Shown here: in pieces, positions 13,951 to 20,804 of the stretch
How the letters are laid out: each line of letters opens with the position of its first letter
Position numbering within the stretch: the stretch's first letter is position 1
Origin: Lachnospiraceae bacterium UBA1721
GTDB taxonomy: Bacteria; Bacillota; Clostridia; Lachnospirales; Lachnospiraceae
DNA: 21,340 nt
NCBI GenBank assembly: GCA_002317155.1
Contig: DCIR01000023.1
Location: forward strand, 21,483 to 42,822
Reading direction: 5' to 3'
Made by a program: the position numbers and the translations under genes
Notes under the pieces: model-generated
What the model saw: only the letters and a program-made list of their open reading frames with translations
Told to the model about the DNA's origin: nothing
The model's database searches: none

Positions 13951-16900
13951 GTTTTCTACCCTTTACAACAATAAATCCAATAGCTCCAAGACATACAGCA
14001 ATCAATGCAATCCACAATGCGGGTGCAAAATCATCACCGGTTTTAGGTGTGGTCTGAGCACCACCTATACCAGTTCCTGTATCTGAACTTCCACCATTAC
14101 TTGTTCCACCGGCACTAGTATTAGTCAATCCGGAATTTGATCCTCCGTTAGATGTACCACCATTGGGAGTTCCTGTTCCGCCATTGGGGGTTCCTGTTCC
14201 ACCGTTAGGGGTTCCTGTTCCACCGCCGGGATTTCCTGATCCGCCATCAGGGTTTCCTGATCCACCATCAGGGTTTCCTGATCCGCCATCAGGGTTTCCT
14301 GATCCGCCATCAGGGTTTCCGCCAGCATTGGGATCTACCAAGTCAACAAGTTTTATATAATTACTATCGACCTGACTACCACCGACAATATAGAAGTTAC
14401 CATCACTATCTACATTAAAGCTAATATCATCGGCCAACAAATAGCCATCAGGAGCCTTGGTTTCTTTCAATGTATACAGACCAACCGGAAGTCCTGAAAG
14501 TTCAAGAGGCGCATCGCCACTAGTCCAGCTAATAGACTTCTTATCAGTTGCAAGTGTAAAATCAGGTCCACTGATTTTACATACACCTGAAAGATCAAAA
14601 TCTGCAACTAATGTAAGTTCTGCTCCAACAAGATCCATGCTAGCTCCGTTCGAAACGATTTCAACCTTCGAAATCTTTCCGCTAGCATTAGGAGTATTCT
14701 TTAACTGAAGCTTATTACCAGGAATAGGATCAGTTGATGTTGATGTTGCGTAAAACTTACCATTATCTTTAATTACAAATGTGATTTCACCAATTTGAGC
14801 AGTATATCCATTAGTAGGAGTAACTTCCTTTAAGGTATAGCTACCAATCGGCAGACCAGTCAATGAAAGTGTCTTACTTCCACTAGTAGTCCAGCTAATT
14901 GTCTTTTTATCTGCCGAGATAGTGAAATCAGGTCCTTCCGACTTCTTCACACTCTCCAAATTTACACCAGGGGTATTAACAGTAAGTGTAACCTCAGTCT
15001 CAGCAAGTTCAGCATTCGATACTGTAGAAATATTAGAGATTTCACCTTCAATAGGTTCGTCCCTCATAACAATCTTATTTACAGTATCATCCGTTTTAAT
15101 AGGTGTAGTTACCGAAGCATTTTCATAAAGCATTCCATTTGCCTTTACTACAAATGTGATGCTTTCTGCAACAGCATATCCTGCAGGAGAAGTGATCTCT
15201 GTTAATGTATAGCTTCCGGCAGGTAATGTACTAAGAATAACCGGCTTATCTCCACTTACCCAACTGATCTTAGTCTTATCAGTTGTATCAGGAGTAATTG
15301 TCATTCCGTTTGTACATGTCACGCCTGAAATATCTACACTTGATATGAGTACAAGTGTTGCTCCAGGGAGTTCATCAGTAGACGCAACCGAGGTCTTTGA
15401 GAATACAGCCTGAGGTGCATCATACATAGTTATTTTATTATCATCATTTATCGGATCTGTCGCTGCACTATTAGCATAGAACTTTCCATCTGGTCTAACT
15501 TCAAATGTAACCGCTTCAGTCTTGGCATATCCATTAGGAGCAGTAATCTCAGTCAATGTATATTGACCTACAGGAAGCATGCTAAGTTTTACTGAAGTAT
15601 CTGTACTTATCCAAGTAAGTACACCGTTTGTATTGCTAACATCATGACCACTTGTGCATATCACATTATTAAGATTAATATCTACGCCTAAATCATTTTT
15701 TGCACTAAGCATAAGTGTTGCATCCGGAATCTCACCTGATGATACAGTTGAAGATTTTGAAAATTCTCCAGTAATAGGCGCATCCTTCATAACTATCTTA
15801 TTTACAACATTATCAGTCTTAATAGGATTTTGCGCTGAATCATTCTCATAAAGCATTCCATCTGCCTTTACTACAAATGTGATGCTTTCTTTAACAGCAT
15901 ATCCTGTAGGAGCAGTAATCTCAGTTAATGTATAGCTTCCGGCAGGTAATGTACTAAGCATAACCGGCTTATCTCCACTTACCCAACTGATCTTTTTATT
16001 GTCTGTTGAATCAGGCGCAATAGACATTCCATTTATACATTTTACATTAGAAATATCTACGCTTGATGTAAGAACAAGAGTCGCGCCTGGAAGTTCATCG
16101 GTAGAAGCTGCCGAAATCTTGGAGAACACTGCCTGAGGTGCATCATACATAACAATTTTATTTACAGTATCACCAATTTTAATAGGTTCATTTTCCAAAT
16201 CATTTGCATAAAGCATTCCATCCTGCTTTACTACAAAGCTAATACTCTCTGCAACAGCATATCCACCAGGAGCCGTAATCTCTGTCAAAGTATATTCCCC
16301 GGCAGGTAGTGTACTAAGAATAACCGGCTTATCTCCACTTACCCAACTGATTTTCTTCTTATCTGTTGAATCAGGCGTAATAGACATTCCGTTTACACAT
16401 GTCACACCAGAAATGTCCACACTTGATGTGAGTTCAAGAGTTGCACCAGGAAGTTCATTAGTAGAAGCAACTGAAGTCTTTGAGAACACTGCCTGAGGCG
16501 CATTCTTCATAACAATCTTTTGACCTTCTACTAACTGCGTCAATGTCTCATTCGTATAAATTTTACCATCAAATCCACTCACTACAAACGAAATAGTCTC
16601 TTCTGACAACTCATAACCAGAAGGTGCTATTTCTTCTTTCAATGTATATTTACCGGCAGGAAGTTTGCTCAGCTCAGTTGGTACCGTATTGCTAGTCCAA
16701 CTTACTGTGTTATTATTTTCGTCATAGCTAAACGTACTATTATTAGCACAAACCACATCCTTAAGTAATACTCCTTCTGGTCCCTTCAACATCAATTTAG
16801 CACCTGGAATTTCTTCAGATGTAACTGTTGAAATCTTTGAAAAACTACCAGTAGCAGCAACCGGTGTTTGCGGTGCATCATCACTAGGAGGAATCTGAGT

Positions 16901-17899
16901 AGCATTTATACGGTGATACTGACCTCCGATAATAATATCTTTAGCCACAGCAGTACCATCCCAATTCGACTTAAAATTAATCGAAGCATAAGGTGCTATA
17001 ACAGTACCGAAACCTCTTTCTTCGAAATTAATATTTCCACTAAACTTTTTATCAGCCTTAGTACTATCATAAAAATTGAAGAAAACTTTGTTATAGTTCT
17101 TTCCAAAATTATTTTCGCTACTATCAATTGGGTTATTACTGTTATCAAGTAAAATCAATCCCCTAAAATTTGCATTAGTTTGTCCTGCCATATCAATATT
17201 AACAACCAACACAACATCGCTGTTAACATTATCAAACTTAAAATATACTAAATTTGAAGTAAAATCAGTTGGAGCCATTTCTATTGAATAAACAGCATCA
17301 GACCCAACGACCTTAACCATTTGTTTATTATTATCGCTAAAATCCTTAACCACTTCGGTTGAAGAAGATGGCGTCAATCCCACAAGTGTTGCTGTATTGT
17401 AAGTGCCAAATTTATTCTGAATTTCCCCCATATCTGCATAATCAGTAATCTGGACCACATTTTTAGGGAAATCGATAAACTCATAATTTCCATTAGTAAG
17501 TTTTACAGTTTTCTTTCCACCTGATTCTGAAACAACTGACTTAGTTATAATGACATCATACTCATAATCAGCCATATTATTCTTATCTTCGCCTACATTG
17601 TGAGATATATTGACTGCTTCATCAAAATAAAATATCTCATCATACTTAAAAGAACTTCTCAGGCCAGAATTAGCTTTTTGATCTAAGGTTTTTACCAAAA
17701 AATTCGAATGGCAATGCGTATCGATATCTAATTCTCCAAATGCTATTAATCCAAAATGTGTCAAGAGATCTTCTATTAAAGCATCATTAGGATCAAAATA
17801 TGTGGCCGCATCAGCATTCATCGGCTGCATACTAATTCCAGATATTGCTACCAACATTGCTGCTAAAATAGCCAAACCTTTTCTTAATAACTTTTTCAT
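13919..17899 (-). CDS. Cell-wall-anchored multidomain surface protein (CnaB/SpaA-like repeats, TPKTG signal)
   Basis: A 1326-residue exported protein. Residues 1-32 are a signal peptide (MKKLLRKG core, cut near NADAA). Residues 36-335 resemble the choice-of-anchor-A domain, judged by FGTVIAPYASINFKSNWDG and IIGGQYHR. Seven CnaB/SpaA-like domains follow at about 351-469, 470-589, 590-709, 710-829, 830-949, 950-1070 and 1072-1190, each with an FSK-type lysine, a YTLTEITAPxGY-type E-box and a terminal N or D. Residues 1195-1250 are a seven-residue Gly-rich repeat, followed by TPKTGD (1284-1289), a hydrophobic span and a basic tail. It is probably covalently attached to the wall by the adjacent sortase. 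AAAGGGG lies five bases before the ATG, and a strong promoter is at 17955-17982. The ligand is unknown; an adhesin or stalk role is inference. Confidence 0.88.
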   Translation of the reverse strand: MKKLLRKGLAILAAMLVAISGISMQPMNADAATYFDPNDALIEDLLTHFGLIAFGELDIDTHCHSNFLVKTLDQKANSGLRSSFKYDEIFYFDEAVNISHNVGEDKNNMADYEYDVIITKSVVSESGGKKTVKLTNGNYEFIDFPKNVVQITDYADMGEIQNKFGTYNTATLVGLTPSSSTEVVKDFSDNNKQMVKVVGSDAVYSIEMAPTDFTSNLVYFKFDNVNSDVVLVVNIDMAGQTNANFRGLILLDNSNNPIDSSENNFGKNYNKVFFNFYDSTKADKKFSGNINFEERGFGTVIAPYASINFKSNWDGTAVAKDIIIGGQYHRINATQIPPSDDAPQTPVAATGSFSKISTVTSEEIPGAKLMLKGPEGVLLKDVVCANNSTFSYDENNNTVSWTSNTVPTELSKLPAGKYTLKEEIAPSGYELSEETISFVVSGFDGKIYTNETLTQLVEGQKIVMKNAPQAVFSKTSVASTNELPGATLELTSSVDISGVTCVNGMSITPDSTDKKKISWVSGDKPVILSTLPAGEYTLTEITAPGGYAVAESISFVVKQDGMLYANDLENEPIKIGDTVNKIVMYDAPQAVFSKISAASTDELPGATLVLTSSVDISNVKCINGMSIAPDSTDNKKISWVSGDKPVMLSTLPAGSYTLTEITAPTGYAVKESITFVVKADGMLYENDSAQNPIKTDNVVNKIVMKDAPITGEFSKSSTVSSGEIPDATLMLSAKNDLGVDINLNNVICTSGHDVSNTNGVLTWISTDTSVKLSMLPVGQYTLTEITAPNGYAKTEAVTFEVRPDGKFYANSAATDPINDDNKITMYDAPQAVFSKTSVASTDELPGATLVLISSVDISGVTCTNGMTITPDTTDKTKISWVSGDKPVILSTLPAGSYTLTEITSPAGYAVAESITFVVKANGMLYENASVTTPIKTDDTVNKIVMRDEPIEGEISNISTVSNAELAETEVTLTVNTPGVNLESVKKSEGPDFTISADKKTISWTTSGSKTLSLTGLPIGSYTLKEVTPTNGYTAQIGEITFVIKDNGKFYATSTSTDPIPGNKLQLKNTPNASGKISKVEIVSNGASMDLVGAELTLVADFDLSGVCKISGPDFTLATDKKSISWTSGDAPLELSGLPVGLYTLKETKAPDGYLLADDISFNVDSDGNFYIVGGSQVDSNYIKLVDLVDPNAGGNPDGGSGNPDGGSGNPDGGSGNPDGGSGNPGGGTGTPNGGTGTPNGGTGTPNGGTSNGGSNSGLTNTSAGGTSNGGSSDTGTGIGGAQTTPKTGDDFAPALWIALIAVCLGAIGFIVVKGRKLVRREDRTDR
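14036..14050 (-). other. Sortase sorting motif TPKTG
   Basis: Codons 1284-1288 of the surface protein encode TPKTG, followed by DD, a hydrophobic segment of about 20 residues and the basic tail KGRKLVRRED. This is the tripartite C-terminal wall-sorting layout. The motif departs from LPXTG at the first residue and resembles the S/P-PxTG signals known for clostridial class B sortases. Confidence 0.8.
14150..14317 (-). repeat. 21-base tandem repeat encoding a Gly-rich stalk, eight units
   Basis: Eight in-frame units of seven codons: four NPDGGSG units, one NPGGGTG, two TPNGGTG and one TPNGGTS. The near-identical DNA copies also open the other frames on both strands, producing false reading frames there. 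The stalk separates the folded repeats from the wall anchor. The perfect copies make length variation by slippage plausible. Confidence 0.9.
14330..16849 (-). repeat. Seven tandem CnaB/SpaA-like domain repeats of about 360 bases
   Basis: Codons 351-1190. The period is close to 120 codons. Repeats 2, 3 and 5 are nearly identical over long stretches even at DNA level; the block around CCGGCTTATCTCCACTTACC recurs at 15241, 15964 and 16324, exactly 723 and 360 bases apart. Repeats 1, 4, 6 and 7 are more diverged. Isopeptide-type residues by alignment: K355/E422/N466, K474/E540/D586, K594/E660/D706, K715/E784/D827, K835/E901/D947, N956/E1025/N1068 and K1078/E1146/D1186. Confidence 0.85.
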
Positions 17900-17954
17900 A
17901 ATTTCCCCTTTGATTTAGTCGATTTTTTGCGAATTTTCGCACAGTAATTATAAG

Positions 17955-17982
17955 AATATACCACTATTCTATGTTATGTCAA
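17955..17982 (-). promoter_or_regulatory. Promoter for the surface protein-sortase operon
   Basis: A perfect -35 box TTGACA (17977-17982, minus strand) is followed after 16 bases by TATATT (17955-17960). The expected leader is about 50 bases and holds only a small GCGAA/TTCGC stem (17929-17940) and the AAAGGGG ribosome site at 17905-17911 or so. There is no room for a riboswitch. Confidence 0.75.
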
Positions 17983-18094
17983 CAACAGAAAAGTGCCCAT
18001 TTTTACCGCATTTTATCATTATTGGGAATACTATACACTATCTATGATTTGTTATTTCAAAACCACAATATATATACATTCGTTATATAAAAAT

Positions 18095-18133
18095 TTTTTA
18101 AAAAGTAAAAGCCATCTAAAACAGACAGCTTTT
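18095..18133 (-). terminator. Terminator after the six-span membrane protein gene
   Basis: On the minus strand AAAAGC (18133-18128) pairs with GCTTTT (18112-18107). Two G-U pairs and an inner TCT/AGA extend the stem to 11 pairs around a short loop. ACTTTTTAAAA follows. It lies 48 bases past the stop at 18181 and upstream of the surface-protein promoter, so the two genes are likely separate transcripts. Confidence 0.65.
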
Positions 18134-18180
18134 ATAACTCTATTCCATATATCATTTTTTGCTAGTCTGTTTCACATCAC

Positions 18181-18843
18181 TCAGTGCTGTTTTGCTACAG
18201 CGTTCTTAGCAATCCACAGACCTGCGAGCAAATATGCAGCAATTATAACAAATGAATAAATATTCCACAGCATATAGCTTCCGAGATCCTCAGCCCTTAT
18301 GCCAAAATAATTCATCGTTCTAATTGTATTAATCATAGCGATAAACACATATATCCCCTTCATCGCACCGGGCACAAACCAAAATTTCCTTATACGATTA
18401 CTGTTATTGGTAGGCAATAAATCAATCAATAATACCAGTAATATCATAAGCATTAGCGACAACACTTCTCCAAAATATGCATTAAATGGCACTGTAATCC
18501 TACTTCTACTTATAACAGCCAAATAAGCTACTGAATTATATGTTGTAAGCTCAATGGCCTGATATAAAACACTCGATACTACGTTTACAATAAGGCAAAT
18601 AATAAATCCCAGAATAAATAATGGCTTTGCCTTTTTCATTAATATCATAAGTGCAACCAAAACATATCCCACTCCGATTAGGAATGCACTAAACATTTTA
18701 TTGATATAACTAAAGGAGGTAAGTAGCTCAGTACTAATTTCAGTTATACATAATGCATTAACGTTTAAGATAATAAAATATGCCGCAAGCGCAAAAAATA
18801 ATCCTGCTGTAATAAGATTAATCTTTTTTTCTAATATTTTCAC
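18181..18843 (-). CDS. Unknown six-span membrane protein
   Basis: I do not recognise this 220-residue protein. About six hydrophobic segments are visible (near 8-28, 45-68, 72-95, 118-140, 157-175, 190-210), with a short N-terminal KILEKK and a small C-terminal tail. There is no catalytic or nucleotide-binding motif, and few charged residues lie in the membrane. The longest frame begins at TTG 18870, but AGGAAGG in the first codons sits nine bases before GTG 18841-18843, so the GTG start is chosen. It lies between rplQ and the surface-protein gene with terminators on both sides. Its role in surface display is only a possibility by proximity. Confidence 0.65.
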   Translation of the reverse strand: MKILEKKINLITAGLFFALAAYFIILNVNALCITEISTELLTSFSYINKMFSAFLIGVGYVLVALMILMKKAKPLFILGFIICLIVNVVSSVLYQAIELTTYNSVAYLAVISRSRITVPFNAYFGEVLSLMLMILLVLLIDLLPTNNSNRIRKFWFVPGAMKGIYVFIAMINTIRTMNYFGIRAEDLGSYMLWNIYSFVIIAAYLLAGLWIAKNAVAKQH

Positions 18844-18941
18844 AAAATGTATCCTTCCTAATCGGACCAAATAATCAGTCTATATGTTGTTTACTCACAC
18901 TTTGATTTCGCTCAGCTCATAATATTTTGTCCTATAAGACT

Positions 18942-18983
18942 AATATAACAAAATAGACCGTCAGGCAAAACCCAACGGTCTAT
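18942..18983 (-). terminator. Terminator of the ribosomal alpha operon after rplQ
   Basis: ATAGACCGT (18953-18961) pairs with ACGGTCTAT (18975-18983) in a 9-bp perfect stem with a 13-base loop. On the minus strand TTTGTTATATTA follows. It starts 23 bases after the rplQ stop and closes the rpsD-rpoA-rplQ transcript. The remaining gap to 18843 holds only the ribosome site of the next gene and no convincing promoter. Confidence 0.8.
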
Positions 18984-19005
18984 GATTTAGCAATATGCTT
19001 TAGAA

Positions 19006-19611
19006 TTAAACGAGCTCAAGAACAACCTCAAGAGCGCCATCGCCCTTTCTCTGGCCAATCTTGATGATTCTGGTGTAACCACCGTTGCGGTTAGCATACT
19101 TGGGAGCGATTTCATCGAAAAGCTTCTGAGTAAGATCAACTTCCTTAGTAGCCTTCTTCTTTCCCTTTGCCTCTGTAGGAACTTCAGTTACATCATAAAG
19201 AACCTTCTTCATCTGACGACGAGCGTGAAGTCTTGAAGGCATATCCTTCTTGATCTCCTTCTGAACTTCGTCGTAAACGGTAACGGTCTTACCGTTCTCG
19301 ATGCGAACGATCTTGCCGTCCTTGTCACGATGTGACTCAGCAAGAACTGCTCCGGTGTTCTTATCAACGATCTGCTTAACTCTGTTTCCGTCCTTATCCT
19401 TACGAGCAACCTTAGCGGTTACAGTAACGGTCTCGAAGTTATCCTTCTCCTTAACTGCAAGAGCGATAAGGCTCTCAGCAATCTTCTTTACTTCCTTAGC
19501 CTTAGCATCGGTAGTAACGATCTTTCCGTTGTTAATAAGTGCGGTTACCTGGTTTCTGAGAAGAGCCTTTCTCTGTGAAGAGGTTCTTCCAAGCTTTCTG
19601 TACATTGCCAT
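19006..19611 (-). CDS. rplQ: 50S ribosomal protein L17, long form
   Basis: L17 lines the large-subunit surface near the peptide exit. The N terminus MAMYRKLGRTSSQRKALLRN and the C terminus KYANRNGGYTRIIKIGQRKGD match the family closely. The protein has 201 residues against about 115-130 in most bacteria. The excess lies in the middle, about residues 56-125 (a charged, strand-rich segment with RKDKDGN and HRDKDGK) and a Lys-rich stretch near 140-158. The open frame continues 18 codons upstream to 19665, but AAAGGAG nine bases before the ATG at 19609-19611 and the family N terminus fix the start. It is the last gene of the alpha operon here, 178 bases after rpoA with a hairpin in between. Confidence 0.95.
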   Translation of the reverse strand: MAMYRKLGRTSSQRKALLRNQVTALINNGKIVTTDAKAKEVKKIAESLIALAVKEKDNFETVTVTAKVARKDKDGNRVKQIVDKNTGAVLAESHRDKDGKIVRIENGKTVTVYDEVQKEIKKDMPSRLHARRQMKKVLYDVTEVPTEAKGKKKATKEVDLTQKLFDEIAPKYANRNGGYTRIIKIGQRKGDGALEVVLELV

Positions 19612-19750
19612 TTTTGTTTTCTCCTTTACATGGTACATCCGACGACGCCTTTTGGACTTACTCACCGAATGCTGTTAATTGCCACGTAATCGTCTCCGAA
19701 TCAGCACCTGTGGATTTACCCAATCCGAAGTAGATCACTAATATTATTCA

Positions 19751-19774
19751 AGGACTCACATTACTGTGAGTCCT
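19751..19774 (-). other. Strong hairpin between rpoA and rplQ
   Basis: A perfect 10-bp stem (AGGACTCACA 19751-19760, TGTGAGTCCT 19765-19774) with a four-base loop, 15 bases past the rpoA stop. On the minus strand TGAATAATATT follows, which is not a strong T-run. It may act as a partial terminator, a 3'-end stabiliser or a processing site that lets rplQ levels differ from rpoA. The rest of the 178-base gap (19612-19789) shows no gene. Confidence 0.65.
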
Positions 19775-19789
19775 CATAATAATTAATAA

Positions 19790-20749
19790 TTACTGCTCGT
19801 CAGAAGCCTTAAGTCCAAGGCCAAGCTCATCAAGCTTTGCAAGAACTTCTTCAAGAGACTTTCTTCCGAGGTTACGAACCTTCATCATATCGTCAGCGGT
19901 CTTATCGCAAAGCTCGCGAACGGTATTGATGTTAGCACGCTTTAAGCAGTTGAAAGAACGAACTGAAAGTTCAAGCTCTTCAATGCTCATATCATTAACG
20001 GTGCTCTGACTGCTTTCAGGAACTTCCTGCATAAAGTTTGCAGTCTGTCCGCTCTCAGAGAGGTTAATGAAAAGATTAAGATGCTCAGAAAGAACCTTTG
20101 CAGCAAGGCTTACAGCCTCATCGGGAGCAAGTGTTCCGTTAGTGAATACATCTAAAGTAAGCTTATCAAAATCAGTGCTCTGTCCTACACGAGTATTCTG
20201 TACAGTAACGTTTACACGCTCAACAGGAGTGTAGATAGAATCGATAGGAATAACACCGATAGGTAAATTATCGTTCTTATTCTTATCTGAACTTACATAT
20301 CCTCTACCTGCAGTTACAATCATCTCGATATAGAGCTTAGTATTCTTACCGCTAAGAGTAGCGATAACCTGATCAGGATTAAGAATCTCGATGTCGGGAT
20401 CATGCTGAATATCTCCAGCAGTCACAACACCTTCACCCTCATAATCAAGAGTAATGGTGATGGGATCCTGATTTTCACTGGTATTTCTGATAGAAATGCT
20501 CTTGATGTTCATGATAATCTCAGTAACATCTTCCTTAACACCGGGAATAGTGCTGAACTCATGCTGAACGCCATCAATCTTAACCTGGCTTACAGCTGCG
20601 CCGGGAAGTGATGAAAGCATAATTCTACGAAGTGAATTACCAAGCGTGATACCATAACCTCTTTCAAGGGGCTTAATGACAAACTTGCCATACTTCTTGT
20701 CTTCCGAAATCTCCGCAATTTCAATAGTGGGTCTTTCAAAATCAAACAC
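19790..20749 (-). CDS. rpoA: RNA polymerase subunit alpha
   Basis: A 319-residue alpha subunit, which dimerises to nucleate RNA polymerase. The N-terminal domain holds ERGYGITLGNSLRRIMLSS (about 29-47), the hallmark dimer segment. The linker is acidic and Ser-rich (near 230-245). The C-terminal DNA- and activator-binding domain follows (LELSVRSFNCLKRANINTV, KVRNLGRKSLEEV). The longest frame begins at ATG 20774-20776, but a perfect AAGGAGG (20758-20764) sits eight bases before GTG 20747-20749. The latter gives the family start MFDFERPTIEIAEI, so GTG is chosen. It lies 55 bases after rpsD. Confidence 0.97.
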   Translation of the reverse strand: MFDFERPTIEIAEISEDKKYGKFVIKPLERGYGITLGNSLRRIMLSSLPGAAVSQVKIDGVQHEFSTIPGVKEDVTEIIMNIKSISIRNTSENQDPITITLDYEGEGVVTAGDIQHDPDIEILNPDQVIATLSGKNTKLYIEMIVTAGRGYVSSDKNKNDNLPIGVIPIDSIYTPVERVNVTVQNTRVGQSTDFDKLTLDVFTNGTLAPDEAVSLAAKVLSEHLNLFINLSESGQTANFMQEVPESSQSTVNDMSIEELELSVRSFNCLKRANINTVRELCDKTADDMMKVRNLGRKSLEEVLAKLDELGLGLKASDEQ

Positions 20750-20804
20750 GCTAATACCCTCCTTTTGGGATAACATACGTCAGTGCCTACTAAAAAACTA
20801 TCTA

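Noticed and set aside
14125..14360. Open frames on both strands in the Gly-rich stalk region, encoding Met/Glu-rich or Pro-rich repeats
   Set aside because: They are by-products of the 21-base repeat, which stays open in other frames because its unit is a multiple of three. The surface-protein frame is the real one.
17900..17954. Possible c-di-GMP riboswitch before the surface-protein gene, as seen for some clostridial sortase B substrates
   Set aside because: The leader predicted from the promoter is only about 50 bases and has no GEMM-like core.
17993..18259. An 88-codon plus-strand open frame
   Set aside because: It has no ribosome site, runs antisense into the six-span protein gene and has low-complexity AT-driven composition.
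12182..18941. Prophage, transposon or integrative element as the carrier of the surface locus
   Set aside because: No integrase, transposase, terminal inverted repeats or duplicated attachment sequence could be identified.
19612..19665. Longer rplQ start at 19665
   Set aside because: The extra codons contain the AAAGGAG ribosome site of the true start and do not match the L17 N terminus.
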